Positions 1-8,266 of a DNA stretch of 64,000 nucleotides are shown here, in pieces. Each line of letters starts with the position of its first letter. The stretch's first letter is position 1. The notes under the pieces are model-generated. The model did not search any database, had not been told where the DNA came from, and saw only the letters and a program-made list of their open reading frames with translations. The stretch lies in assembly GCF_024462815.1 (NCBI RefSeq), contig NZ_JANGCG010000002.1, positions 248,001 through 312,000 of the forward strand, in the 5' to 3' direction. The stretch is from Gemmiger formicilis. GTDB lineage: Bacteria; Bacillota; Clostridia; Oscillospirales; Ruminococcaceae. The position numbers and the translations under genes are program-made.

Positions 1-179
1 CAGATGTACTGCTGCCACACGTGGCAGCCCGGAGCCCAGATGTTGTACCAGCTGCTCTCGTGGCCGAACACATACACCCAGTCATACATCGTGTGGTAGG
101 CCAGCATATTCAGCAGCGCCAGCCCGCGCAGGGCATCCGGCAGCCACATACGGCCGGTTTTTGTATGCAGTACAGGCAT
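1..179 (-). CDS. DUF1624-family membrane protein (heparan-alpha-glucosaminide N-acetyltransferase-like), partial
   Basis: This is the first 59 codons of a minus-strand gene that runs off the left edge. The visible N-terminus has the pattern R-x-W-x-P-D-A-x-R-G-x-A followed by a hydrophobic stretch and Y-H-x-x-Y-D-W, which resembles the start of the DUF1624 multi-pass membrane acyltransferase family. The ATG at 179 is supported by an AAAGGGG ribosome site just upstream and by a promoter at 216-244. Substrate and function cannot be told from this fragment. Confidence 0.7.
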   Translation of the reverse strand, partial: MPVLHTKTGRMWLPDALRGLALLNMLAYHTMYDWVYVFGHESSWYNIWAPGCHVWQQYI

Positions 180-215
180 TGTACCGTCCCCTTTGTTCAA
201 AGTTTTGCTGCAATT

Positions 216-244
216 ATTCTAACACACCCGGGCGCGTCTTGCAA
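216..244 (-). promoter_or_regulatory. sigma-A promoter for the DUF1624 gene
   Basis: On the minus strand, TTGCAA (244-239), a 17-bp spacer and TAGAAT (221-216) lie 37 bp before the start codon at 179. The -35 hexamer is palindromic and is also used by the divergent promoter. Confidence 0.6.
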
Positions 245-267
245 TCAGAACTGTTTTGCGGTACAAT
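239..267 (+). promoter_or_regulatory. sigma-A promoter for the HAD phosphatase gene
   Basis: TTGCAA (239-244), a 17-bp spacer and TACAAT (262-267) lie 24 bp before the ATG at 291. The -35 box is shared base for base with the minus-strand promoter. Confidence 0.65.
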
Positions 268-290
268 AAACCAGATAGGAGCGTGACGAT

Positions 291-1115
291 ATGCAGAATA
301 TCCGGCTTGTGGCGCTGGATCTGGACGGTACAGTGTTCAATGACAAAAAAGAAATCACCCCCCGCACGCTGGCGGCCCTGCGCGCAGCCTGTGCACAGGG
401 GGTGGTGGTGCTGCCCGCTACGGGGCGCACTGCCAGCGGTGTTCCGGCGGCGTTCACCTCCATCCCCGGCGTACAGTACGCGCTGACCTCCAACGGAGCC
501 AGCGTGGTGAATCTGCATACCGGGGAGCAGCTGGTGAACCAGCCCTTTGCGACGGAGGATGCGCTGAAAATCTACGATATTCTGGAGCGCGGCGGCGGTA
601 TGATGAGCATTTTCATCGGCGGCAAAAGCTATACCACCCGCGCCAACGCCGAAAACCATATGGACGTTGTGCCGGAGAATCTGAAAGAGTATTTCCGCAC
701 TACCCGCATTGAGGTGGAGGATATGCACGCCACCCTGCGCGCCCACGCCCACGAAATTGAAAAGTACAGCATGATTTACCACACGGAGGCCGAGCGAGAC
801 GCGGCATGGCGGGAGGTGGAGCGCACCTACCCCGGTATGGAGCTGACCTCCAGCCTGCCCCGCAATATGGAAATCAACGCCCCCGGCGTGACGAAGGGCA
901 GCGGCCTGCTGGCGCTGGCGGACTATCTGGGACTTGCGCGTGACCAGACGATGGCGGTGGGCGATTCCGGCAATGACCGCGCCATGCTGGAGGCTGCGGG
1001 GCTGGGTGTTGCCATGGGCAACGCCACCAACGAAATCCGGGAAATTGCCGATGTAATCACCGATGACAACAATCATGATGGTGTGGCTGCGGCTATCGAA
1101 AAATATGTTTTGTAA
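291..1115 (+). CDS. Cof-type HAD-IIB family phosphatase
   Basis: A 274-residue cytoplasmic Mg-dependent phosphatase of the Cof/YidA type, which usually acts on sugar phosphates or small phosphate esters. Motif I is DLDGT at residues 10-14, motif II is ATGR at 43-46 and motif IV is GDSGND at 224-229. The C2 cap lies between motifs II and IV, as expected for HAD-IIB. The ATG follows a GGAG site. The PPi-phosphofructokinase gene starts 34 bp downstream, so the two are probably co-transcribed. The true substrate is unknown; a sugar phosphate would fit the neighbour. Confidence 0.9.
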   Translation: MQNIRLVALDLDGTVFNDKKEITPRTLAALRAACAQGVVVLPATGRTASGVPAAFTSIPGVQYALTSNGASVVNLHTGEQLVNQPFATEDALKIYDILERGGGMMSIFIGGKSYTTRANAENHMDVVPENLKEYFRTTRIEVEDMHATLRAHAHEIEKYSMIYHTEAERDAAWREVERTYPGMELTSSLPRNMEINAPGVTKGSGLLALADYLGLARDQTMAVGDSGNDRAMLEAAGLGVAMGNATNEIREIADVITDDNNHDGVAAAIEKYVL

Positions 1116-1149
1116 AAGCAGAGACTAAAATTATACGAGAGGTATACTT

Positions 1150-2370
1150 ATGAAGAACGTTCTGGTAGGTCAGTCGGGCGGGCCGACTGCGGTTATCAAC
1201 TCCAGTCTGGCGGGCGTCTATGAGACGGCCAAGGCCTGCGGCGCACCCCATGTCTACGGTATGCAGTACGGCATTGAGGGCGTGCTGGAGGGCAAGCTCG
1301 TCGACCTTGACACGGTGCTGGGCGATAAGATGGACATTGAGCTCCTCAAGCGCACGCCGTCCAGCTTTCTGGGCAGCTGCCGCCACAAGCTGCCCGACCC
1401 GACGGTGGACGAAAAGCCTTTTGTGAAGCTGTTTGAGCTGTTTGCCAAGTATGACATCGGCGCGGTGTTCTACATCGGCGGCAATGACTCGATGGACACC
1501 ATCTCCAAGCTGAGCGCCTACGGCAACGCGCAGGGCAGCGCAATCCGCTTTATCGGCGTGCCCAAGACCATTGACAATGACCTGATGCTGACCGACCACA
1601 CCCCCGGCTACGGCAGTGCGGCCAAGTATATTGCCACGATTCTGAAGGAGGTCATCTGCGATTCCAGCGTGTATGACCTGCGCAGCGTGACGGTGGCCGA
1701 GATTATGGGCCGCCACACCGGCTGGCTGGCCGCCGCGGCCAGTCTGGCCGCAGGGCCTGACTGCAACGGCCCCGACCTGATTCTGCTGCCCGAGTGCCCC
1801 TTTGACGAGGAGGCGTTCCTCAAGCGGGTGGCGCAGCTGGAGAAGGAGCGCCACAATGTCATTATCTCGGTCAGCGAAGGCGTAAAGAACAAGGACGGCG
1901 TGTTCCTGTGCGACCTGGTCTCCACGGCCGGGCAGCTGGACGCCTTCGGCCACAAGGCCATTCTGAGTGGCACAAGCCGCTATCTGGCGGACCTCATCCG
2001 GGTGCGTCTGGGCTGCAAGACCCGCGCCATTGAGTTCTCGACCCTGCAGCGCTGCGCAAGCCACCTTGCCAGCCGCACCGATGTGACCGAGGCCTATCAG
2101 GTGGGCGGCGCTGCGGTGGAAGCCGCTGTGCGCGGCGAGACCGCCAAGATGGCAGCCATCAAGCGCTTGAGCGACCAGCCCTACCGCATCGAGACCGAGA
2201 TGGTGGACGTGGCCAAGGTGGCGAACTTTGAGAAGAAGGTCCCCGCCGACTGGATTACCGAGGACGGTATGCACGTGAACGAGAAGTTTGAGCGCTACGC
2301 CCGCCCGCTGATTCAGGCCGAGCTGACGCCCATCTACATCAATGGCGTGCCGCGGCATATTCATCTGTAA
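1150..2370 (+). CDS. pfp: PPi-dependent 6-phosphofructokinase
   Basis: A 406-residue enzyme that phosphorylates fructose 6-phosphate to the 1,6-bisphosphate, probably with pyrophosphate as donor. The nucleotide-site loop is GGNDS at 110-114, and the catalytic segment reads PKTIDND at 138-144. Its Lys replaces the Gly of the ATP-type PGTIDND and is a known mark of the PPi enzyme. MGRHTGW at 186-192 is the sugar-phosphate site. The ribosome site is GAGAGG. A strong terminator follows directly. PPi use makes glycolysis more ATP-efficient, which fits a fermenting anaerobe. Confidence 0.9.
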   Translation: MKNVLVGQSGGPTAVINSSLAGVYETAKACGAPHVYGMQYGIEGVLEGKLVDLDTVLGDKMDIELLKRTPSSFLGSCRHKLPDPTVDEKPFVKLFELFAKYDIGAVFYIGGNDSMDTISKLSAYGNAQGSAIRFIGVPKTIDNDLMLTDHTPGYGSAAKYIATILKEVICDSSVYDLRSVTVAEIMGRHTGWLAAAASLAAGPDCNGPDLILLPECPFDEEAFLKRVAQLEKERHNVIISVSEGVKNKDGVFLCDLVSTAGQLDAFGHKAILSGTSRYLADLIRVRLGCKTRAIEFSTLQRCASHLASRTDVTEAYQVGGAAVEAAVRGETAKMAAIKRLSDQPYRIETEMVDVAKVANFEKKVPADWITEDGMHVNEKFERYARPLIQAELTPIYINGVPRHIHL

Positions 2371-2376
2371 GGCTGC

Positions 2377-2415
2377 AAAACCGGAGCACCGCATCTACGC
2401 GGGGCTCCGGTTTTT
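2377..2415 (+). terminator. intrinsic terminator after the PFK gene
   Basis: An 11-bp stem (2377-2387 with 2404-2414, AACCGGAGC/GCTCCGGTT core) is followed by a T run. It starts 6 bp after the stop codon. Confidence 0.85.
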
Positions 2416-2443
2416 GTCTCTCTCCCCTTCCCTGCCGGTGGGA

Positions 2444-2478
2444 CAAAACAAAAAGAACCCGCGCAACACGCGGGTTCT
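2444..2478 (-). terminator. intrinsic terminator after the HU gene
   Basis: On the minus strand, an AGAACCCGCG/CGCGGGTTCT stem with a 5-base loop is followed by TTTTTGTTTT. It lies 24 bp past the HU stop codon. Confidence 0.9.
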
Positions 2479-2502
2479 GCAAAGCGAGCTATACTGACGA
2501 AA

Positions 2503-2778
2503 TCAGCCGGAGACCTTGTCCTTCAGGCGGCCGCTGGCCTTGAAGCCGGGGATAGCGGTCGGCTCCAGCTTGCTGGTAACCTTGGTCTTGGGGTTGGTGA
2601 AGTTCTTGGTCTGGCGCTCACGCATCTCGAAACGGCCAAAGCCTGCAATCGTGACCTTGTCGCCACTCTTGAGCACATCGCCGATGGTGCCGAAAATGCC
2701 GTCCATAACCTTCTCAACCTCGGCAGCGGTCATATTGGTGTCATTGGCAACCTTGGTAATCAACTGAGATCTCGTCAT
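2503..2778 (-). CDS. hup: HU family DNA-binding protein
   Basis: A 91-residue histone-like nucleoid protein that bends and compacts DNA as a dimer. It has the HU layout: an N-terminal helical dimerisation region, GDKVTIAGFGRFE in the middle, a basic beta-arm with N-P-K-T, and a C-terminal P-x-F-K-A-S-G-x-L-K-D. The start at 2778 is chosen because TAGGAG lies 11 bp upstream and homologues begin at the same point. The frame is open for 10 more codons upstream, but these lack a ribosome site. It has its own promoter and terminator. Confidence 0.95.
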   Translation of the reverse strand: MTRSQLITKVANDTNMTAAEVEKVMDGIFGTIGDVLKSGDKVTIAGFGRFEMRERQTKNFTNPKTKVTSKLEPTAIPGFKASGRLKDKVSG

Positions 2779-2837
2779 GATATTTTTTACTCCTATCCTT
2801 ATAGGCACACAAATTGCCCTTTATCGTTACGCTGTTT

Positions 2838-2866
2838 ATTATAGAGAAAATTGTGCGCAGAATCAA
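2838..2866 (-). promoter_or_regulatory. sigma-A promoter for HU
   Basis: TTGATT (2866-2861), a 17-bp spacer and TATAAT (2843-2838) lie 59 bp before the HU start. Apart from this promoter and the pyr terminator at 3007-3039, the gap 2779-3094 is AT-rich and shows nothing else. Confidence 0.8.
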
Positions 2867-3006
2867 GAGTTTTTTCTCAATTAGATGCTTTTTCAGCAAA
2901 AACTATAAAATTTTGACTTATATGGCTGCAAAAAATGGCATATGGCAAAAAATGCGCGCTCTATGTGGAAATATTCCGACATCGCTTTTCCGGGTGCCGG
3001 GCCTGC

Positions 3007-3039
3007 AAAACAAAAACCGCACCCGGAAATGGGTGCGGT
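3007..3039 (-). terminator. intrinsic terminator of the pyrimidine operon
   Basis: On the minus strand, ACCGCACCC, a 6-base loop and GGGTGCGGT are followed by TTTTTGTTTTG. It lies 55 bp after the carB stop, so it ends the pyrC-to-carB transcript. Confidence 0.9.
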
Positions 3040-3094
3040 AAAATGCGGAGAACAAGCCTCACTTGTCAAAGGAAGGCGCGAAACGCCGGAGGAA

Positions 3095-6000
3095 TTACTT
3101 CCCCTGTGCGGCCTCGCGGTGGAGGTTGGCAATGTCCACCAGCTCCATCTGGCTGATATCATGGTCGCCGCGCAGCGCGTCCACCAGCACGCGGGCGGTG
3201 TCCATCGCCGTGATGGTCGGGATGGACAGCTCGGTGGCCTTGCGGCGGAACTTGACGGAGTCGCGGTGCGGGTCGCGACCGTGGGGGCTGGTGGAGATGA
3301 TGTAATCCACCAGGCCGCTTTCCAGCAGATCCAGCACGTTGGGGCGGGCGCCGCTCATCTGGCGCACCACGCTGCAGGGCACCATCTCACTGTTCAGGTA
3401 CTTGGCCGTGCCGGGGGTGCCGTAAATCTTGTAGCCGTAGTCATGCAGCTTCCACGCCAGCTCGGCGGCCTCCGCCTTGTCGCTGTCCTTGACAGAGATA
3501 ATCACGCAGGAGCCGGGGCCGGGCGTCTTGAACTGGTAGCCGGCGGCCACAAGGCCCTTCATCATGGCCTCATGGAAGGTGGGGGCAATGCCCAGCACCT
3601 CGCCGGTGGACTTCATCTCGGGGCCCAGCATGGTGTCCACGCCGTGCAGCTTCAGGAAGCTGTAGACGGGCACCTTGACCGCGTAGTAGGGGCTCTTGCC
3701 GCCGCGCCACAGGCCGGTGCCGTAGCCCATATCCTTGAGCTTCTCGCCCAGCGTGCAGCGCACGGCCAAATCGACCATCGGCACGCCGGTGACCTTGGAG
3801 ATGTACGGCACGGTACGGGAGGAACGCGGGTTGACCTCGATGACATAGACGCGGTCATTCTGCACCGCGTACTGCACATTGACCAGACCCACGACCTTCA
3901 GCTCGCGGGCAAAGCGGCCGGTGTAATCCACCAGCGTGTCAATGACCTTCTGGCTGAAGGAATACGGCGGGTAGACGCAGATGGAGTCGCCGGAGTGTAC
4001 GCCGGTGCGCTCGACCTGCTGCATAATGCCGGGCACCAGATAATCGGTGCCGTCGCAGATGGCGTCAACCTCGCACTCGGTGCCCAGAATGTACTTGTCC
4101 ATCAGCACCGGGTGGCTCATATCGACGTGTTTCGTGATGACGCCCATATACTCAATGACGTCGGCGGAGTTGTAGGCAACAATCATATTCTGACCGCCCA
4201 GCACGTAGGAGGGGCGCATCAGAACCGGGTAGCCGACCTCCTGCGCAGCCTGCAGGGCCTCGTCCAGCGTAAAGACGGTGCGGCCCTCCGGGCGGGGGAT
4301 GCCGCAGCGCTCCAGCAGCTCGTCAAAGCGCTCGCGGTCCTCGGCCTCGTCAATGGCGTCCGCCGGGGTGCCGAGAATCGGCAGGCCGATTTCGTCCATA
4401 TGCTTGGCCAGCTTGATGGCGGTCTGGCCGCCGAACTGCACAAGGCAGCCGTCCGGCTTCTCGGTCTCGATGATGTGGTCAACACTCTCGGGGTTCAGCG
4501 GGTCGAAATACAGGCGGTCGCCGGTGTCGAAGTCGGTGGAGACCGTCTCGGGGTTGTTGTTGACCAGAATGGCCTCGCAGCCGTGCTGCTTCAGCGTCCA
4601 GACAGCGTGGACGGAGCAGTAGTCAAACTCAATGCCCTGACCGATGCGGATGGGGCCGGAGCCAAAGACCAGCACCTTCTTCTTGTCGGGGCTGCTGTGC
4701 TCGGCAATAAACTGCCTGGCCTCGTTGTCCTCATCGTAGGTGGAGTAGAAATACGGCGTTTTGGCGGCAAATTCCGCAGCGCAAGTATCCACCATCTTGA
4801 AGGCGGCCTTCGGGGCAGCGGGCAGGGTGTCGGTGTTGGCCAGACGCTTGATGGTCTTGTCCAGGAAGCCGAACTTCTTGGCGTTTAGGTATTTCTCGGT
4901 GGTCAGCTCGCCGGTTTTCAGGCCCATTTCAATGTCGGCCAGGTGCTGCAGCTTGTCAAGAAACCACCAGTCAATCTTGGTGATGTCATAGATGGTCTGG
5001 TGCGGCACACCGCGCTTGAGTGCCTCATAAACGCAGAAGGCGCGCTCGGAGTCCTGCACGTGCAGATGCTCGATAATTTCCTCGGTGGAGAGCTTCTCAA
5101 AGTCGGGCAGGGTCATCGTGTCAAGGCCCAACTCGGTGGAGGAGACGGCCTTCATCATGGCGTGCTCAAAGTTGTTGCCGATGGCCATAACCTCGCCGGT
5201 GGCCATCATCTGGGTGCCCAGGGACTTGTCCGCGTAGACGAACTTGTCAAACGGCCACTTCGGGTATTTGACAACGACATAGTCCAGCGCAGGCTCAAAG
5301 CAGGCGCAGGTCTCGCCGGTGACATCGTTGGTGATTTCGTCCAGCGTGTAGCCCAGCGCAATCTTGGTGGCCACCTTGGCAATCGGGTAGCCGGTCGCCT
5401 TGGAGGCCAGCGCGGAGGAGCGCGACACGCGGGGGTTGACCTCGATGACGGCGTACTCAAAGCTGTCGGGCTTTAGGGCAAACTGGCAGTTGCAGCCGCC
5501 CTCAATGCCCAGCTCGGTGATGATATCCAGCGCGGCGGTGCGCAGCATCTGGTATTCCTTGTCGGACAGGGTCTGGCTGGGGGCCACAACGATGGAGTCA
5601 CCGGTGTGGATGCCGACAGGGTCAAGGTTCTCCATATTGCAGACCGTGATAACGTTGCCCTTGGAGTCGCGCATAACCTCGTACTCAATTTCCTTCCAGC
5701 CGGAAATGCACTTCTCAACCAGAATCTGGTGAATCGGGGACAGGCGCAGGCCGTTGGTGGCAATCTCGTGCAGCTTTTCGCGGTCCTCGCAGATGCCGCC
5801 GCCGGTGCCGCCCATCGTGAAGGCGGGGCGCACGATGACGGGATAGCCGATGACCTCGGCAAAATCCAGCGCATCGTCCAGATCCTCGACCACCTTGGAG
5901 GGGATGATGGGCTGATGCAGCTTCTCCATCGTGTCCTTGAAGAGCTGGCGGTCCTCGGCACGGTCAATCGTGTCGGGCTTGCAGGCCAGCAGGCGGACGC

Positions 6001-6334
6001 CGCTGCGGTCCAGGAAACCGCTGCGGGCCAGCTCCATCGAGAGGTTCAGGCCCATCTGGCCGCCCAGGTTGGGCAGGATAGCGTCGGGCTTTTCCTTCTC
6101 GATGATGCGCTCCACAACCTCAGCGGTCAGCGGCTCAATATAGACGTGGTCGGCAATGTCGGGGTCGGTCATGATGGTGGCGGGGTTGGAGTTGACCAGT
6201 ACGGTCTCCACGCCCTCCGACTTCAGCGCACGGCAGGCCTGCGTGCCGGAGTAGTCAAACTCCGCCGCCTGGCCGATGATGATGGGGCCGGAGCCGATGA
6301 CCAGGACTTTTTTGATACGCGGGTCTTTAGGCAT
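3095..6334 (-). CDS. carB: carbamoyl-phosphate synthase, large subunit
   Basis: A 1079-residue synthase subunit that makes carbamoyl phosphate from bicarbonate, ammonia supplied by CarA, and two ATP. Two homologous ATP-grasp halves are visible, each opening with a K-V-L-V-x-G-S-G-P-I-x-I-G-Q motif (near residues 8 and 560). A C-terminal MGS-like allosteric domain starts near residue 945. The start at 6334 gives MPKDPRIKK, with AAAGGAG upstream. It overlaps the carA stop by 8 bp, so the subunits are translationally coupled. The 50 extra upstream codons in this frame are carA read out of frame. It is the last gene of the operon. Confidence 0.97.
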   Translation of the reverse strand: MPKDPRIKKVLVIGSGPIIIGQAAEFDYSGTQACRALKSEGVETVLVNSNPATIMTDPDIADHVYIEPLTAEVVERIIEKEKPDAILPNLGGQMGLNLSMELARSGFLDRSGVRLLACKPDTIDRAEDRQLFKDTMEKLHQPIIPSKVVEDLDDALDFAEVIGYPVIVRPAFTMGGTGGGICEDREKLHEIATNGLRLSPIHQILVEKCISGWKEIEYEVMRDSKGNVITVCNMENLDPVGIHTGDSIVVAPSQTLSDKEYQMLRTAALDIITELGIEGGCNCQFALKPDSFEYAVIEVNPRVSRSSALASKATGYPIAKVATKIALGYTLDEITNDVTGETCACFEPALDYVVVKYPKWPFDKFVYADKSLGTQMMATGEVMAIGNNFEHAMMKAVSSTELGLDTMTLPDFEKLSTEEIIEHLHVQDSERAFCVYEALKRGVPHQTIYDITKIDWWFLDKLQHLADIEMGLKTGELTTEKYLNAKKFGFLDKTIKRLANTDTLPAAPKAAFKMVDTCAAEFAAKTPYFYSTYDEDNEARQFIAEHSSPDKKKVLVFGSGPIRIGQGIEFDYCSVHAVWTLKQHGCEAILVNNNPETVSTDFDTGDRLYFDPLNPESVDHIIETEKPDGCLVQFGGQTAIKLAKHMDEIGLPILGTPADAIDEAEDRERFDELLERCGIPRPEGRTVFTLDEALQAAQEVGYPVLMRPSYVLGGQNMIVAYNSADVIEYMGVITKHVDMSHPVLMDKYILGTECEVDAICDGTDYLVPGIMQQVERTGVHSGDSICVYPPYSFSQKVIDTLVDYTGRFARELKVVGLVNVQYAVQNDRVYVIEVNPRSSRTVPYISKVTGVPMVDLAVRCTLGEKLKDMGYGTGLWRGGKSPYYAVKVPVYSFLKLHGVDTMLGPEMKSTGEVLGIAPTFHEAMMKGLVAAGYQFKTPGPGSCVIISVKDSDKAEAAELAWKLHDYGYKIYGTPGTAKYLNSEMVPCSVVRQMSGARPNVLDLLESGLVDYIISTSPHGRDPHRDSVKFRRKATELSIPTITAMDTARVLVDALRGDHDISQMELVDIANLHREAAQGK

Positions 6335-7457
6335 TGTCGATGACTCCTTTCGCTGCCAGCATACGGCTGACAAACTGATCAAACAGGAATTCGGTGTCCT
6401 TGGGGCCGCCGTTGGCCTCGGGGTGGAACTGCACAGTAAAGCAGTTCCACTGGAAGTAGTCCACACCCTCGCAGGTGCCGTCATTGGCGTTGAAGTAGCT
6501 CATCTGGCCCACCCCGGCGGGCAGGGTCTTGTCCTCCACCGCGTAGCCGTGGTTCTGGCTGGTGATGAAGGTGCGGCTCTTGCTGATGTGGCTGACCGGC
6601 TGGTTGGCACCGCGGTGGCCGTATTTCAGCTTGCAGGTCTTGGCACCCGCGGCCAGTGCGGTCAGCTGGTGGCCCAGGCAGATGCCGAAGGTGGGGATGC
6701 CGGTGTTCAGCATCTCGCGGATGTTTGCGATGATCTCAACGTTCTCGGCCGGGTCGCCGGGGCCGTTCGAGAGCATCAGGCCATCCGGGTTCAGCGCAGC
6801 AAGCTCCGCCGCGGTTGTGGTGCCGGGCAGAACCGTCACGCGGCAGCCGCGCTTCTGCAGGCAGCGCACGATGTTGTTCTTGCAGCCCAAATCCAGCAGG
6901 GCCACGTGCAGCGGGGTGTCACCCCACGCCCCTGCTGCGGTCGGCTCATAGGTTTTGGCCTCGCGGCAGGTGACGGTCTTGACGGCATCGGTCACGGCGT
7001 AGGCAGCAATCTGCGGCAGCAGGGCAGCCTTCTTCTCGGGTTCGGCGTTGGGGTCGAACTCGGTGGTGATGGCACCGTTCATAACGCCGCTTTCGCGCAG
7101 GGTACGGGTCAGGCTGCGGGTGTCGATGCCCTCAATGCCGATGATGCCGTGCTTTTTCAGGAAGGAATCCAGCGTTTCCTCGCTGCGGAAGTTGGAGGGA
7201 CTCTTGCACGCCTCGCGCACAATGTAGCCCTTGGCCCAGATTTTGCCGCTTTCCACGTCCTCGCTGTTCATGCCGTAGTTGCCAATCAGCGGATAGGTCT
7301 GGGTGATAATCTGGCCGTAGTAGCTGGGGTCGGTCAGCGTTTCCTCAAAGCCGACCATACCGGTGGCGAAAACGACCTCACCGATGGTTGTGCCGGGGCA
7401 GCCCACGCTGACGCCGCGGAACACCCGGCCGTTTGCCAATATCAGATATGCCTGCAT
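6327..7457 (-). CDS. carA: carbamoyl-phosphate synthase, small (glutaminase) subunit
   Basis: A 376-residue class-I glutamine amidotransferase subunit that releases ammonia for CarB. The nucleophile is the Cys in GICLGHQ (Cys260). The His-Glu pair is in HPE at 345-347, completing the triad. The N-terminal half is the CarA-specific domain. TAGGAG precedes the ATG. It overlaps carB by 8 bp. A 127-bp AT-rich gap separates it from pyrE upstream. Confidence 0.97.
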   Translation of the reverse strand: MQAYLILANGRVFRGVSVGCPGTTIGEVVFATGMVGFEETLTDPSYYGQIITQTYPLIGNYGMNSEDVESGKIWAKGYIVREACKSPSNFRSEETLDSFLKKHGIIGIEGIDTRSLTRTLRESGVMNGAITTEFDPNAEPEKKAALLPQIAAYAVTDAVKTVTCREAKTYEPTAAGAWGDTPLHVALLDLGCKNNIVRCLQKRGCRVTVLPGTTTAAELAALNPDGLMLSNGPGDPAENVEIIANIREMLNTGIPTFGICLGHQLTALAAGAKTCKLKYGHRGANQPVSHISKSRTFITSQNHGYAVEDKTLPAGVGQMSYFNANDGTCEGVDYFQWNCFTVQFHPEANGGPKDTEFLFDQFVSRMLAAKGVIDNA

Positions 7458-7469
7458 AGTTATCTCCTA

Positions 7470-7584
7470 TTGTATAAATAAGAAATAAAAAATAATAAAT
7501 AAGAAAAAACAAATTTTTTTGAGCAGCGCGCAGCGATGCGAACCACCATATTTATTATTTATTATTTATTCTCTATTATTTATC
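7470..7584. repeat. AT-rich inverted repeat between pyrE and carA
   Basis: About 33 bp rich in ATAAATAA units (7470-7503) are matched imperfectly in inverse orientation at 7549-7584, around a GC-rich centre containing GCAGCGCGCAGCG. In RNA this could form a long A-U hairpin inside the pyr operon between pyrE and carA. Its function is unknown. Confidence 0.5.
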
Positions 7585-8181
7585 TTACAGCGTCTGCTTT
7601 GCAGCTTCTTTCATCTTGCGGCTGCCCAGATGTACCAGCGGCAGCTTGCCCTCCTTGCAGATGGGGCACTCCTCCGGAGCGTAGTTGGGCAGATCCAGCT
7701 TCAGGGCGCTGGCCACAATGGGAATCGGGGACGGAGCCTCGGCGCGGGTGCGGTCCACCACGCAGGCAATGCCCACGCAGACGCCGCCGGCCTCCTCGAT
7801 GACGCGCTTGGTCTCGAGGCTGGAAACACCGGTGGTGACAACGTCCTCAGCAATGATGCAGCGCTCACCGGGGTTGATGCGGAAGCGTTTGAGGGTCATA
7901 ACGTTGTCCACACGCTCGGTGAAGATGGCGCGCTTGCCCATCTGGCGGCCGAGCTCATAGGCGTAGACGATGCCGCCCATAGCGGGGCCGACCACAACAT
8001 CAATGTTCAGCTCCTTCAGCTTCTCGGCAACCGGGGCCATGACCTCGGCAGCCTTGTCGGGGTACTGCTGCAGAAAGGCCATCTGGCAGTATGCGCCGGA
8101 GTGACGGCCGGAGGAAAGCAGGAAGTGCCCCTCTAAAAATGCTTCACATTCCTTTAAAACTTCAAGTGCTTCGCGTGCCAT
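7585..8181 (-). CDS. pyrE: orotate phosphoribosyltransferase
   Basis: A 198-residue enzyme that joins orotate and PRPP to give OMP. The PRPP-binding loop reads IIAEDVVTTGVSS, and the substrate region near the N-terminus has SSGRHSG. The start at 8181 (MAREALEVL) follows AGGAGG by 7 bp. The frame extends 9 codons further, through the ribosome site itself, and that extension is rejected. Upstream, pyrD ends 85 bp away. Downstream is the AT-rich hairpin and then carA. Confidence 0.96.
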   Translation of the reverse strand: MAREALEVLKECEAFLEGHFLLSSGRHSGAYCQMAFLQQYPDKAAEVMAPVAEKLKELNIDVVVGPAMGGIVYAYELGRQMGKRAIFTERVDNVMTLKRFRINPGERCIIAEDVVTTGVSSLETKRVIEEAGGVCVGIACVVDRTRAEAPSPIPIVASALKLDLPNYAPEECPICKEGKLPLVHLGSRKMKEAAKQTL

Positions 8182-8266
8182 AGCTTGTTCCTCCTGTATA
8201 TTATTCATCTAATCTTAGCATATGTTGCATAAAATTGCAAGTATAATGTATATGCTGGCGAAATTT

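Noticed and set aside
1093..2394. 433-codon minus-strand ORF opposite the PFK gene
   Set aside because: Antisense shadow; the plus-strand enzyme is unambiguous and this ORF runs through a terminator.
2942..4888. 648-codon plus-strand ORF opposite carB
   Set aside because: It lies on the opposite strand of a clear carB frame, is rich in Gly, Val, His and Gln as expected from antisense of a GC-biased gene, and shows no known family motifs.
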